From NCBI GenBank assembly GCA_016702745.1, contig JADJDJ010000001.1, forward strand, positions 1,240,001-1,304,000: DNA of 64,000 nucleotides, in the 5' to 3' direction. The notes beneath the pieces were generated by a model. The model was not told the DNA's origin and ran no database searches. It saw only the letters and a list, made by a program, of their open reading frames with translations. Of this stretch, positions 27,337 to 36,808 are shown in pieces. The translations under genes and the position numbers were made by a program. The stretch comes from Chitinophagaceae bacterium. GTDB taxonomy: Bacteria; Bacteroidota; Bacteroidia; Chitinophagales; Chitinophagaceae. Position 1 is the stretch's first letter; each line of letters starts with the position of its first letter.

Positions 27337-27394
27337 CAAAGCTAAAATTATTTATTCCATATTTTCAATATTTATTGAAAATAATGTAAGTTTG
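27337..27394. promoter_or_regulatory. Divergent promoters sharing a symmetrical operator
   Basis: Between the methyltransferase and NDH-2 genes lie two consensus -7 boxes: TAGCTTTG on the minus strand (27337-27344) and TAAGTTTG on the plus strand (27387-27394). Centred between them is a perfect 22-bp inverted repeat (27361-27382), arms ATTTTCAATA and TATTGAAAAT around TT. A TTG in one arm is 21 bases from the minus-strand box and may serve as its -33 element, so a bound dimer could block both promoters. Confidence 0.6.
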
Positions 27395-27411
27395 TACTGT
27401 AAAACCAAGTT

Positions 27412-28689
27412 ATGAAAGTCGTTATCGCAGGGGCCGGATTCGGAGGACTGAAGCTGGCCCGTCAGCTCAATAATAAAGCGGGGTTTGAAGTAACCCTCGT
27501 GGATCGGTTCAATTATCACCAGTTCCAGCCCTTATTTTATCAGGTGGCAACAGCGGGGTTGGATGCCAGTAATATTTCATTCCCACTCCGGAAAGTCTTT
27601 CAGCGCAGTAAAAATGTAAGGATCCGTTTAGCCGAGATCCGCCAAATATTGCCGGAGCAGCACAAATTATTGACCGCTTCAGAAGAGATTCCTTATGATG
27701 TGCTGGTATTGGCCATGGGAGCGGGGACCAATTTCTTTGGGAATGCGCAGTTGGAAGAACATACATTTCCCATGAAGTCAACCGTGGAAGCCCTCCAGTT
27801 GCGGTACCGGATTCTGCAAAACCTGGAAAATGCCTTAACAGTAACTGATCCTGTGGAATTACAGCGGCTGATGAATATTGTGGTGGTGGGAGGTGGTCCG
27901 ACCGGTGTAGAACTGGCCGGTGCCTTGGCAGAAATGAAACAATACGTGTTGCCCAAGGAATACCCCGAACTGGATTTCTCCAAGATGCATATCTGGTTAT
28001 TGGAAGGATCGGATAAAACCCTTGCGACCATGAGTGAACAATCCTCTGCCCGTTCCCGGAAATACCTGGAAAAACTGGGGGTGAATGTCAGGACCAATAC
28101 CCTGGTAAAGAATTATGATGGAAATACAGTTCAGCTTGCAGAAGGGCAGGAGCCCATCCCATCCGCAACAGTGATCTGGGCTGCCGGTATTAAAGGAAAT
28201 ATTCCGGAAGGCATCGATAAGACGATGATTGCCAAAGGCAACAGAATAAAAACAGACAGATACTGCCGGGTCCTTGGACAATCTGATATATATGTAATTG
28301 GCGATCTGGCTTGTATGGAAACGCCAGACTACCCACAGGGTCATCCCATGGTGGCACCGGTGGCCATGCAGATGGCCGACCTGGTGGCGGACAACTTGAA
28401 ACTGCTGGAAAGGAAATCCAAAAAGGGAAATCAATATGAATTTGTGTACCGCGACAAAGGGTCGATGGCAACCGTGGGCCGGAACCTGGCGGTAGTGGAT
28501 ATCCCCAAACCCAAACTGAGACTGGGTGGGTTTATCGCCTGGATGATCTGGATGGGATTGCACCTGATGCTGATCCTGGGGGTCAAGAACCGCTTTTTTG
28601 TATTCTGTAACTGGTTATACAATTATATCACTTACGACCAGAACCTTCGTTTGATCTTTCGTGAATTTGATAAACCTGCAAAAAAATGA
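27412..28689 (+). CDS. ndh: Type II NADH:quinone oxidoreductase (NDH-2)
   Basis: A non-proton-pumping, FAD-containing dehydrogenase that feeds electrons from NADH to quinone at the inner membrane. The 425-residue protein has the FAD motif VIAGAGFGGLKLARQL at the start, FQPLFYQVATAGLD, the NADH-binding VVVGGGPTGVELAGALAEM near 165, and the second FAD motif IYVIGDLACME near 300. A hydrophobic C-terminal helix pair (GGFIAWMIWMGLHLMLILG) gives membrane attachment. The next gene overlaps by four bases (ATGA), so the two are translationally coupled. The upstream operator suggests regulation together with the divergent methyltransferase. Confidence 0.9.
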   Translation: MKVVIAGAGFGGLKLARQLNNKAGFEVTLVDRFNYHQFQPLFYQVATAGLDASNISFPLRKVFQRSKNVRIRLAEIRQILPEQHKLLTASEEIPYDVLVLAMGAGTNFFGNAQLEEHTFPMKSTVEALQLRYRILQNLENALTVTDPVELQRLMNIVVVGGGPTGVELAGALAEMKQYVLPKEYPELDFSKMHIWLLEGSDKTLATMSEQSSARSRKYLEKLGVNVRTNTLVKNYDGNTVQLAEGQEPIPSATVIWAAGIKGNIPEGIDKTMIAKGNRIKTDRYCRVLGQSDIYVIGDLACMETPDYPQGHPMVAPVAMQMADLVADNLKLLERKSKKGNQYEFVYRDKGSMATVGRNLAVVDIPKPKLRLGGFIAWMIWMGLHLMLILGVKNRFFVFCNWLYNYITYDQNLRLIFREFDKPAKK

Positions 28690-29108
28690 AACCCATACCA
28701 GACTGGCTGATCATTGCCGGCGGGATCGGCCAGATTTTTACCGCCGCGATTTATCCATATATACGTCACCGTGTATTTGACTGGTACAACGATATCAAAA
28801 AACTGAAACCGCTGAATCAGGAGATTGCCAAAACCTATGGCCGTTATATACAGGGGTTGAATTTTTCATTTGGGCTGATCGCTTTATTATTGACAGATGA
28901 CTTGCAGAATAAGACCGGACTCGCTATTGCATTGACCGGTTTGATCGCCGCTTACTGGACGGGAAAACTCATTACCCAGTTTGCATATTATCCCATGTAC
29001 CAGATTCCCCGTAAAACGATATTCCGTATCGGGGAATTCGCGATGAACGGATTGTTTATTCTGTTCACTGTGGTATTCATCTGGCTCTTTATTTACAATC
29101 TTTCTTAA
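28686..29108 (+). CDS. Small membrane protein coupled to NDH-2
   Basis: A 140-residue integral membrane protein with about four predicted helices (LIIAGGIGQIFTAAIYPYI, FSFGLIALLL, AIALTGLIAAYWTGKL and GLFILFTVVFIWLFIYNL). No known domain was recognised. Its start codon overlaps the NDH-2 stop (ATGA), which implies coupled translation and a possible role as membrane anchor or quinone-side partner of NDH-2. That role is inference from context only. Confidence 0.65.
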   Translation: MKPIPDWLIIAGGIGQIFTAAIYPYIRHRVFDWYNDIKKLKPLNQEIAKTYGRYIQGLNFSFGLIALLLTDDLQNKTGLAIALTGLIAAYWTGKLITQFAYYPMYQIPRKTIFRIGEFAMNGLFILFTVVFIWLFIYNLS

Positions 29109-29120
29109 TTACTCAATTGA

Positions 29121-29852
29121 ATGGGTATGAGTCAACAAAGCATTTTTCTGAAAGCAGAGTGGCGGAAGCTGATCATGGCCAATTACCAGGTGGATCCGGC
29201 GATCCTGCAGCCCTATGTACCGGCTGGAACCACACTGGATCTGTGGCAGAACCGTTGTTATATCAGTCTGGTTGGCTTTTTATTCCGTAAAGTGAGGGTG
29301 AAGGGAATAGCGATTCCTTTTCATACCCGGTTTCCGGAGATCAATCTCCGTTTTTATGTAAAGCAGGTGAAGGATGAAACTATAAAACGAGGTGTTGTAT
29401 TTATCAGTGAAATTGTTCCGAAACCGGCGATCAGTTTTGTGGCGAATCATTTGTACCAGGAAAAATACAGCACCATGCCTATGCAATATGACTGGAAGAT
29501 TCTTCCCGATGAACAGCAGGTGGTTTATCAATGCAAAAACAAAGGCCGGTGGAAAAGCATGGAAGTGATTGCCGATAAGGAAGCCATAGCCCTGCAACCC
29601 GGATCAGAGGAAGCATTCATTACTGAACATTATTGGGGATTTGCGGCAGGTAAGAGGGGCACCACAGCTTATCAGGTTGTGCATCCTCAATGGGATATTG
29701 CAGCAGTTCAATCCAGTTCCATTTCAAAAGGGTTCAGCGAATTGTATGACCCGGCTTTTCGGTTTTTAGATTCGGAAAAGCCGGTATCAGTTTTTTTAGC
29801 GGAGGGTTCACCGATTCAGATTTGCAGCGGACAACGATTTGCGTATCGCTGA
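29121..29852 (+). CDS. DUF2071 family protein (YqjF-like)
   Basis: A 243-residue soluble protein with the DUF2071 pattern: LKAEWRKLIMANYQVDPAILQPYVPAGTTLD at the start, then SLVGFLFRKVRVKG, PEINLRFYVK, GVVFISEIVPKP and TEHYWGF. The family folds like acetoacetate decarboxylase but its reaction is not settled. It follows the small membrane protein by 12 bases and probably belongs to the NDH-2 transcript. A second ATG at 29127 is an alternative start. Its last 45 bases overlap the convergent HEAT-like gene. Confidence 0.78.
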   Translation: MGMSQQSIFLKAEWRKLIMANYQVDPAILQPYVPAGTTLDLWQNRCYISLVGFLFRKVRVKGIAIPFHTRFPEINLRFYVKQVKDETIKRGVVFISEIVPKPAISFVANHLYQEKYSTMPMQYDWKILPDEQQVVYQCKNKGRWKSMEVIADKEAIALQPGSEEAFITEHYWGFAAGKRGTTAYQVVHPQWDIAAVQSSSISKGFSELYDPAFRFLDSEKPVSVFLAEGSPIQICSGQRFAYR

Positions 29853-30338
29853 AGCTCTTGACCGGAATGCTTTTGATTCCTGATCCCATTGCTGATCAAT
29901 AATGGCCAGTAATTCGTTCCGGATATCGGGATGTTTTTGAGAGAGATTATAAATCACAGTAAGGGCACTGGCTTTCACAGCTGGTTTCTCAATTGGACTG
30001 ATCAGGTAATTGAAACAAAGATCCATGACCTTTCCCTGAAGGGCAGATGGTATTTTGATATATTGAAGTATCCTGACCGTATTTCGCCTAACAGCCTCAT
30101 GCTGACCCGGTCTGTCCAGATTTCGAACCAGGGTTTTCAGGTGTTTGCGGATGAGGGAAGGGTGGGCGATGACTGTTTCGCTGAGTGGCCAGGAGGCGCG
30201 TTGGGAATCGCAATAATCATCTCCTAAAAATATCAGGAATAGCTGATCGAAGCGGTCCTGCCGTTCACCGATCCAGTGGGTAATTCTCTGGCAATTTTTC
30301 TTTGAATGTTCAAGACGTATGGCTTCCTTCAGATCCAT
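29808..30338 (-). CDS. HEAT/ARM-like helical protein
   Basis: A soluble all-helical protein of about 176 residues; I prefer ATG 30338 (MDLKEAIRLEHSKKN), though GTG at 30347 would overlap the preceding gene by four bases. Helices such as LIRKHLKTLVRNL, VRRNTVRILQYIKIP, VMDLCFNYLIS and VKASALTVIYNLSQKHPDIRNELLAIID recur with the spacing of HEAT repeats. Such proteins usually bind other proteins. It follows a lipoprotein gene directly and is probably in its transcript. Confidence 0.6.
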   Translation of the reverse strand: MDLKEAIRLEHSKKNCQRITHWIGERQDRFDQLFLIFLGDDYCDSQRASWPLSETVIAHPSLIRKHLKTLVRNLDRPGQHEAVRRNTVRILQYIKIPSALQGKVMDLCFNYLISPIEKPAVKASALTVIYNLSQKHPDIRNELLAIIDQQWDQESKAFRSRASAIRKSLSAANLNR

Positions 30339-30343
30339 TATTG

Positions 30344-30898
30344 TCACTGTCCGAAATGGGTACCGGCCAGCACCATTTCGCCATTGGTGAGTTCATTGCT
30401 TTTCAATTTAACGATATGACTGGTCAGGCTGGCGGCTTTGGGGATCGCAGGTATTTTAATCGTCTCCAGATCTCCGGGTTCAATATTCTGAATGGTATAA
30501 AAATCATTCCGGAGAATTTTTCCATCTGCACTTATCGCATTGACTTCCACAATGGCTTTTTGAAAGGTGGTTCCGGTGAGCGTGTTTTTAACCGTTACTA
30601 CGGCGTTGCTGATCCCGGATGCATTGGCCTGGAATTCCGGCTTCGACACCAGGTACTGATCAATTATGGCGAGGATCTCATTATTATCCGGTTTTGCACC
30701 GATACTGTCTTCAGGTACAGCTCCACTGGTAGGTGCAGAAACTGAAGGCATGTCCTGTTGAATATTTTCTTTGCTGCCTTTCTCTTCCTTATTAATAGTA
30801 GTTTGTTCTGTAGCTCCATCAGCTTTATTTTCTGCACCATTACAGGAGGCTACAATTAATACTACGATGAAAAGAATTTGCTGATAAATCAGTCGCAT
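30344..30898 (-). CDS. Hypothetical lipoprotein
   Basis: A 184-residue envelope lipoprotein with signal MRLIYQQILFIVVLIVASC (lipobox VASC, Cys 19). A Thr/Glu/Lys-rich low-complexity linker to about residue 70 (TEQTTINKEEKGSKENIQ) tethers a beta domain with ISNAVVTVKNTLTGTTFQKAIVEVNAIS and DFYTIQNIEPGDLETIKIPA, which resembles an FxLYD or CARDB-like immunoglobulin fold. Function is unknown. Transcription probably starts at the TATATTTG box 62 bases upstream. Confidence 0.65.
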   Translation of the reverse strand: MRLIYQQILFIVVLIVASCNGAENKADGATEQTTINKEEKGSKENIQQDMPSVSAPTSGAVPEDSIGAKPDNNEILAIIDQYLVSKPEFQANASGISNAVVTVKNTLTGTTFQKAIVEVNAISADGKILRNDFYTIQNIEPGDLETIKIPAIPKAASLTSHIVKLKSNELTNGEMVLAGTHFGQ

Positions 30899-30959
30899 AT
30901 TGTTGATTTAATGATGTAAGCTACTATCATCTGAAACAGATAACAATACCCTTTACCCA

Positions 30960-30967
30960 CAAATATA
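30960..30967 (-). promoter_or_regulatory. -7 promoter element of the lipoprotein/HEAT-like operon
   Basis: TATATTTG on the minus strand matches TAnnTTTG exactly, with a predicted leader of about 55 bases. No -33 TTTG at the standard distance was found. Confidence 0.5.
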
Positions 30968-31013
30968 GGAAATTGTTCCAATAATTTACATTATGTTAAA
31001 TTGCTACTTTTAA

Positions 31014-31041
31014 AGAAAGGCCACCTATAAGTGGCCTTTCT
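31014..31041 (-). terminator. Terminator of the TPR gene
   Basis: AGAAAGGCCAC (31014-31024) and GTGGCCTTTCT (31031-31041) form a perfect 11-bp stem with a six-base loop, 17 bases beyond the corrected stop at 31058. On the minus strand it runs into CTTTCTTTAAAA. Confidence 0.8.
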
Positions 31042-31057
31042 ATGACTATCTGTAAGT

Positions 31058-32393
31058 TTATTTAATCGAGTCATACCGGTCATTCCACTTCTTCTCCTCT
31101 GCTGTGTATTTCGCGAGGTCAGCCGGTTTTCCTTTTAGATTGTACTTTTTTGAAAGCAAAAATATCAGCCAGATAGTTGCAGGCTTTTTTATACTGTTGC
31201 TTATCTCTCATTTCGAGATGACCTTTGGCAGCAAAAATTTCTGCCGCTTTCTCGTAGGGCACACGGGCCTGCTCCAGGGCATTTCCATAGTCCAGGTCGA
31301 GTTTATCACGTTTGGCGATATCATCTTTGGATGCCATGGTTCCGGGTTTGGTCCTGGCCTTCATTTCTGCGGCATGTGCGGCACGGGCATCATTTACTTT
31401 AACCGCTTTGTTGATGAAATGGTCGCCCATATAAAGGTATGGGATCTCACTGTTAGGTTTTGCTGCTGCTGATTTTTTGAAAGCACTGATCATCTTGGTT
31501 TCCAGTTCGGCTGCATTGTGGGGCAATACAGCTCCCTCACGGGTGGAATTCAGGGTATCATAAATGATCTCTCCCAGCACCTGATTGGCTTTGAAATTAT
31601 CCGGATCCTTGGCCAGAACAGTCTCCACTTCTTTCACTTTATCATCAAAGCCTTCTACCAGGCCTACGGCAAAGTCAACCTTATCAAAGGTGAAATACTC
31701 GCTCTTCGGATACAACTGGGCACCCATGGCCTTGTATTTCTCAAATGATTCCATATCCTTTTTACCGAAATAATAATTCACGAGGTAACGGTAAATGCTT
31801 TCGAATTCTGGTCCGGGGATTTTTACATCCGCCAGTCTGCCATAATATTTGGCAGCATCATCAGTATGCTTGCTGTTCTCGGCAGTGATACCGGCCAGGA
31901 TCAGTACATTGGTATCAAGAGAAACTGTGAGTAGCTTTTTGGCAATCAGCAGGTCTGATAATTCAACCGCTTTTTTCAATCTTTCATATCCGCCATTCCA
32001 GTTTTTTGTGGTATAATCTGTGTACCCTTTGGAGTAATTGTAAGAATAGAGATTAACAGGACCATTCTGGTAAATCGGATCATTCAGTAAAGCCTGGGCG
32101 GGATCCATTTCTTTGTACTTTTTGAATGCTGCCTCCGCATCTGCTGCCAGTTGTTCACCGGTTGCATTACTTTTATTGGCATTGTCCATGGCCAGGGCCG
32201 CATATACACAGCATTTCAGCATAAAAGCTTCGGGTTTGCTGTTGAATTTGGTATTGCCCATCCCTTTGTCCAGTTCTTCTTTTGCTTTCGTGTATTGTTG
32301 CAACGTTAGCATTGTTTTAACTGATTCGATGGTCTGCGCTTCTGTGGCAAGCGTAGCGCAAATAGCCACGAACAGGTAAATGATTCTTTTCAT
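31058..32393 (-). CDS. Exported tetratricopeptide protein, frameshifted near the C-terminus
   Basis: A periplasmic TPR protein of about 445 residues. ATG 32393 begins a good signal peptide (MKRIIYLFVAICATLATEAQ); an upstream in-frame start at 32444 would spoil it. TPR-like helix pairs run through the protein (QYTKAKEELDKGM, EAFKKYKEMDP, YERLKKAVELSD, DAAKYYGRLADV, NFKANQVLGEIIYD, YEKAAEIFAAKG). Near 31136 a surplus A shifts the frame into an early stop; removing it gives KGKPADLAKYTAEEKKWNDRYDSIK, a natural end. It lies ten bases downstream of gyrA and may be co-transcribed with it. Function is unknown. Confidence 0.78.
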
Positions 32394-32403
32394 CTTGTGT
32401 ATT

Positions 32404-35043
32404 TTATTGGTTTGAACTATCCTCAGATGTATTTTCTGCCCCATCGGTTGCCTGCTCCTTGTTTTCTGGAGCTTGATCAGGGTTTTCCGGTGTCTGCTCC
32501 CCGGTTTCCGCTATGGCCTCTCCGGTCTCAGCAGCCGCTTCTCCGTTTCCGTTCTGGGTCGTCTGGTCCAGCAGGTTGGTGATCGCCGCAATTTCATCCC
32601 CGTCATCCAGCCTGATCAGTTTAACCCCCTGTGTGGCCCTTCCCTGCTCACTGATCCCTCCCACCGGCATCCGGATGGTCACACCGCTTTTACAGGTAAT
32701 CATCAGGTCTTCTATTTCAGACACACAAAGTATACCTACCAGTCCTCCCGTTTTCTCAGTTACATTAATTGTCTTCACTCCTTTTCCACCCCGGTTTGTA
32801 AATCTGTACTCATCGATCGGGGTTCTTTTTCCAAAGCCTTTTTCACTCACCACCAATACCGTTCTGGATGATTTATCCTCCTGATTTACACAAATCATGC
32901 CGACCACTACATCACCGGCTTCATCCACTTCAATTCCAGCTACGCCAATCGCTCCACGTCCGGTTGCTCTTACTTTTTCTTCGGAGAAACGGATGGCTCT
33001 TCCGGTACGGACTGCCATCAGGATTTCGCTGCTGCCATCTGTTAATTTAGCATCCAGCAGTTCATCTCCTTCCACAATGGTGATGGCATTCACCCCAGTT
33101 TGACGGGGTCTGCTGAAATCTTCCAATGCCGTTTTCTTGATAATCCCTTTGCGGGTACAGAGAACGATATTATGTGATTTTACAAACTCCTCGTCTTTCA
33201 GATCCTTTACATCAATAATCGTTTTCACTTTATCATCCGGTGGCAGTTGGATCAGGTTTTGTATCGCTCTTCCCCTGCCGGTTTTCTCTCCTTCCGGAAT
33301 CTCCCAGATATTGAGCCAGTAACAACGACCCTTTTCAGTAAAGATGAGCATGGTATGGTGTGTGGAAGCCACAAAGAGATGTTCGATATAATCCTCATCC
33401 CTGGTACGGCCTCCCATCACTCCTCTTCCACCCCTTCTTTGTGCCCGGTATTCATCTGCCGGTGTTCTTTTAATATAACCCAAATGAGATATCGTGATCA
33501 CCACATCTTCTTCCTTGATCAGGTCCTTGATCTTGACTTCATCATCCAGGTAAGTAATTTCTGTTTTACGGCTATCCCCGAATCTTTCTTTGATTTCCAG
33601 TAATTCGGTTTTGATCAGATCGAATCGCATGCCTTCATTGGAAAGCAGTTCCTGTAATTGGGCGATCAGTTTCATCAGCTCATCGAATTCTTCCTTGATC
33701 TTATCCCGCTCCATGCCGGTCAACCGCTGTAAACGCAGTTCAAGGATCGCTTTGGCCTGGATTTCATCCAGTCCCCATCCCGCATTAATCAGGTTTTCTT
33801 TTGCCACTTCCGGTGTCGGCGAACTGCGGATCAAGCGGATCACTTCATCCAGGTGATCCAGTGCAATCAGGTATCCTTTGAGGATATGTGCTTTCTTCTC
33901 GGCTTCAGCCAGCTCATATTTGGCACGGCGAATCACCACTTCATGCCTGAATTCAACGAATTCGCTGATCAGGTCTTTCAGGTTCAGTGTACGGGGTCTT
34001 CCTTTTACAATGGCAACATTGTTGATACCGTAAGAGGTTTGCAGCTCCGTTAATTTATACAGTTGGTTGATCAACACATTGGCAATCGCATCTCTTTTCA
34101 GATCGATCACCAGACGGGTACCTTCCTTATTGTTGGATTCATTATTGACATGGGCAATCCCTTCAATTACTTTTTCATTGACCAGTTCCCCGATCCTGTT
34201 AACGAGGGCATCCCGGTTAACCTGATAAGGTACTTCGGTGATGATGATCTGTTCTCTTCCGCTGGCTTTTGTTTCCACGGTCAGTCTGCCCCGAAGTACC
34301 ACCCGGCCACGACCCATGTGCATCGCTGCTTTGATCCCTTCCATGCCATAAATAATACCACCGGTTGGAAAATCAGGCGCTTTTACATGCTGCATGAGTT
34401 CTTCGATCGTGATCTCCCGGTTATCGATATAGGCAATACAGCCATCAATCGCTTCACTCAGGTTATGCGGCATCATATTCGTGGCCATCCCTACGGCGAT
34501 TCCGCTGGATCCGTTGATCAGCAGTTGTGGAATACGGCTGGGGAGTACGGTTGGTTCTTTGAGTGAATCATCAAAGTTCAGCTGCATATCCACAGTATCC
34601 TTTTCCAGATCTTCCAGCATGAACTCGGAAAGTTGTTTCAACCTCGCTTCGGTATAACGCATGGCCGCCGGGCCATCCCCATCCTGGTTACCAAAGTTTC
34701 CCTGTTTGTCGATCAGTTCATAACGCATGTTCCAATCCTGCGCCATTCTCACCAATGCATCATATACAGCGGTATCTCCATGCGGGTGGTACTTACCCAA
34801 TACCTCACCCACAATGGAAGCTGATTTTTTAAAAGGACGGTTATGCCGCAGACTCAGATTGTCCATGGCAAATAAAATCCTCCGGTGTACCGGTTTCAGT
34901 CCATCTCTTACATCCGGAAGGGCACGACCTACAATCACCGACATTGAATAATCAATGTAAGCGGTCTTCATCTGCTCTTCAATATTAACGGGGATGATAC
35001 GGTTATTGTCCTGCGTTTCCTGTGGCTCAAACTGCTCTTCCAT
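32404..35043 (-). CDS. gyrA: DNA gyrase subunit A
   Basis: The DNA-cleaving subunit of gyrase, 879 residues. The catalytic tyrosine is Tyr130 in AMRYTEARL. The quinolone-determining segment reads HPHGDTAVYDALVRM, with Thr91 and Asp95 at the positions of E. coli Ser83 and Asp87. The C-terminal pinwheel contains the GyrA box QRRGGRG, needed for negative supercoiling. An acidic tail of about 50 residues with repeated AETGE/PENPDQ elements closes the protein. The coding sequence is intact. A -7 box lies about 80 bases upstream and a long dyad beyond it. Confidence 0.98.
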   Translation of the reverse strand: MEEQFEPQETQDNNRIIPVNIEEQMKTAYIDYSMSVIVGRALPDVRDGLKPVHRRILFAMDNLSLRHNRPFKKSASIVGEVLGKYHPHGDTAVYDALVRMAQDWNMRYELIDKQGNFGNQDGDGPAAMRYTEARLKQLSEFMLEDLEKDTVDMQLNFDDSLKEPTVLPSRIPQLLINGSSGIAVGMATNMMPHNLSEAIDGCIAYIDNREITIEELMQHVKAPDFPTGGIIYGMEGIKAAMHMGRGRVVLRGRLTVETKASGREQIIITEVPYQVNRDALVNRIGELVNEKVIEGIAHVNNESNNKEGTRLVIDLKRDAIANVLINQLYKLTELQTSYGINNVAIVKGRPRTLNLKDLISEFVEFRHEVVIRRAKYELAEAEKKAHILKGYLIALDHLDEVIRLIRSSPTPEVAKENLINAGWGLDEIQAKAILELRLQRLTGMERDKIKEEFDELMKLIAQLQELLSNEGMRFDLIKTELLEIKERFGDSRKTEITYLDDEVKIKDLIKEEDVVITISHLGYIKRTPADEYRAQRRGGRGVMGGRTRDEDYIEHLFVASTHHTMLIFTEKGRCYWLNIWEIPEGEKTGRGRAIQNLIQLPPDDKVKTIIDVKDLKDEEFVKSHNIVLCTRKGIIKKTALEDFSRPRQTGVNAITIVEGDELLDAKLTDGSSEILMAVRTGRAIRFSEEKVRATGRGAIGVAGIEVDEAGDVVVGMICVNQEDKSSRTVLVVSEKGFGKRTPIDEYRFTNRGGKGVKTINVTEKTGGLVGILCVSEIEDLMITCKSGVTIRMPVGGISEQGRATQGVKLIRLDDGDEIAAITNLLDQTTQNGNGEAAAETGEAIAETGEQTPENPDQAPENKEQATDGAENTSEDSSNQ

Positions 35044-35120
35044 CGTTGTTGTCGCTTAGACTTTTTAGTTGAAATTGAATACCGGATTTAGCCCTTTTTC
35101 GGGTGCTTTACCGGGGTTTG

Positions 35121-35190
35121 CAAATCTAACTTTTACAGGGGTGAAAACCTGATAAACCAGCCTGTTTTTTGCCTTAGTTTTCCACCCCTG
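35121..35190 (-). promoter_or_regulatory. gyrA promoter element and upstream dyad
   Basis: TAGATTTG on the minus strand (35121-35128) is a consensus -7 box. Just upstream of it, CAGGGGTGAAAAC (35136-35148) and GTTTTCCACCCCTG (35177-35190) are reverse complements apart from one bulged base, with a 28-base loop. TCCAC-CCCT-GTGGA at 35181-35194 is a second small palindrome. These flank the -33 region and could regulate gyrA. Confidence 0.45.
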
Positions 35191-35296
35191 TGGATTCAAA
35201 GCAGGGCTTCCGTAGCACCCGGATTTTACCTGTATCTTTTACCCTGATTTTATGGGTTTTTCATCCTAATTTACCGGCCTGTCAAAAGGCTTTATT

Positions 35297-36808
35297 ATGA
35301 AGACGATCTTATTGTTCGGTGCGGGGAAATCAGCCACAGTCCTGATTGATTATTTACTGGAAAATGCCGTGGACCAAAACTGGCGGCTCTTGCTCATTGA
35401 TGCCGATCTCAGTCTGGCCCAGTCCAAAATCGGTGCCTCCAACCGTGGAACGGCCATTTCCTTCGATATACAGGATGAAACGGAAAGAGGCCGGTATATC
35501 CGGCAGGCAGATATCGTGATCTCCCTCCTCCCTCCTGCCCTGCATATTGCCATAGCCCGGGATTGTGTGAAATTTCAGAAACACCTGCTCACCGCTTCCT
35601 ACCTGGATGATGCCATCCGGGAACTCGAACCGGCCATTGCCAAAAATAAATTACTCTTCCTCTACGAAATGGGCCTAGATCCGGGAATCGATCACATGAG
35701 TGCCATGCAACTGATTGACGGTATCCGGAAAAAAGGAGGACAAATATTTTCCTTTGTTTCTCATTGCGGCGGACTGGTAGCCCCTGAGAGCGATGATAAC
35801 CCCTGGCATTATAAAATCAGCTGGAACCCCAGGAATATTATTCTGGCGGGAAAGGCCGGAGCCCATTACCGCGAAAACGGACAGGAAGTACAGGTGGATT
35901 ATGCCGGTTTGTTTAATAATGAAAGACTGGTCAATATCCCTGAACTCGGTACCCTGGGCTGGTATGCCAACCGGGATTCACTGAGCTATACCCGTCGTTA
36001 CCAGTTGGAGGATGCCAGCACTTTTTTAAGAACCACGCTGCGGCACAGTGATTTTTTATATGGATGGAGAAATATCCTTGAACTCAAACTCACCGATGAA
36101 ACACCGCAATATGATACTAACGGAAAAACGCTGCAACAGGTTTTCAAAGAACATATGGACCGGCATGGATTCGGTGAATGGCTGAATCAAAAACTGGCAG
36201 CCCGCTTTGAGGAAACCAAGGGCATGCTGGAGAACCTGATGAAACTGATGGATGCGGAACAGGAAGCGGTGGAGACCGGAGAATCATTACCCGATTCATT
36301 CATGACCGCAGATGATAAAGGCAATCTGCAGGAAATTGGTGTGGAAGATGTGAAAAATCAGGCTGCCGGATTTCTGGCGTATAAAATGCACGAAGCCAAC
36401 CTGACGCTGAAACAACTTTTTTTCCTGGGTCTGGATGATGATGAGACCCTTGTGAACCGTGGCCTTTGCAGTGCTGCCGATATCCTGCAGTTTGCCGTGG
36501 AAAAAAAGCTGGCCTTAAGACCATATGATAAAGACATGATAGTGATGCTGCATGAAATTGGTTATGAACTGGAGGGAAAAAAATACGGGATCAGCAGTTC
36601 ACTGATTGTAAAAGGTGAAAATCATCTTCGCACGGCCATGGCCAAAACGGTTGGCCTGCCCCTGGGCATTGCGGCCAAACTGATCCTGAACGGCACGATC
36701 CGGCTGAACGGATTACAGATACCCACTTCCCGGGACATTTATGAACCGGTATTAAAAGAACTGGAAGCCTGCCAGGTACAGTTCAAAGAAATCAATACTG
36801 CGTTTTGA
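35297..36808 (+). CDS. Saccharopine dehydrogenase family protein
   Basis: A 503-residue NAD(P)-dependent oxidoreductase. The N-terminal Rossmann motif is ILLFGAGKSATVLIDYLL, followed by DIVISLLPPALHIAIARDC and YEMGLDPGIDHMSAMQLID, the latter a clear signature of the saccharopine dehydrogenase C-terminal domain (GxDPGIDH). Related bacterial proteins work in lysine degradation or in carboxy(nor)spermidine formation; the substrate here is undetermined. It is divergent from gyrA, and its stop overlaps the convergent sirtuin gene by 17 bases. Confidence 0.85.
   Translation: MKTILLFGAGKSATVLIDYLLENAVDQNWRLLLIDADLSLAQSKIGASNRGTAISFDIQDETERGRYIRQADIVISLLPPALHIAIARDCVKFQKHLLTASYLDDAIRELEPAIAKNKLLFLYEMGLDPGIDHMSAMQLIDGIRKKGGQIFSFVSHCGGLVAPESDDNPWHYKISWNPRNIILAGKAGAHYRENGQEVQVDYAGLFNNERLVNIPELGTLGWYANRDSLSYTRRYQLEDASTFLRTTLRHSDFLYGWRNILELKLTDETPQYDTNGKTLQQVFKEHMDRHGFGEWLNQKLAARFEETKGMLENLMKLMDAEQEAVETGESLPDSFMTADDKGNLQEIGVEDVKNQAAGFLAYKMHEANLTLKQLFFLGLDDDETLVNRGLCSAADILQFAVEKKLALRPYDKDMIVMLHEIGYELEGKKYGISSSLIVKGENHLRTAMAKTVGLPLGIAAKLILNGTIRLNGLQIPTSRDIYEPVLKELEACQVQFKEINTAF

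Noticed and set aside
29808..29852. The 45-bp antisense overlap of the DUF2071 and HEAT-like genes as a regulatory device
   Set aside because: Short convergent overlaps occur several times in this window (8956, 36792, 46853) and look like ordinary compact packing.
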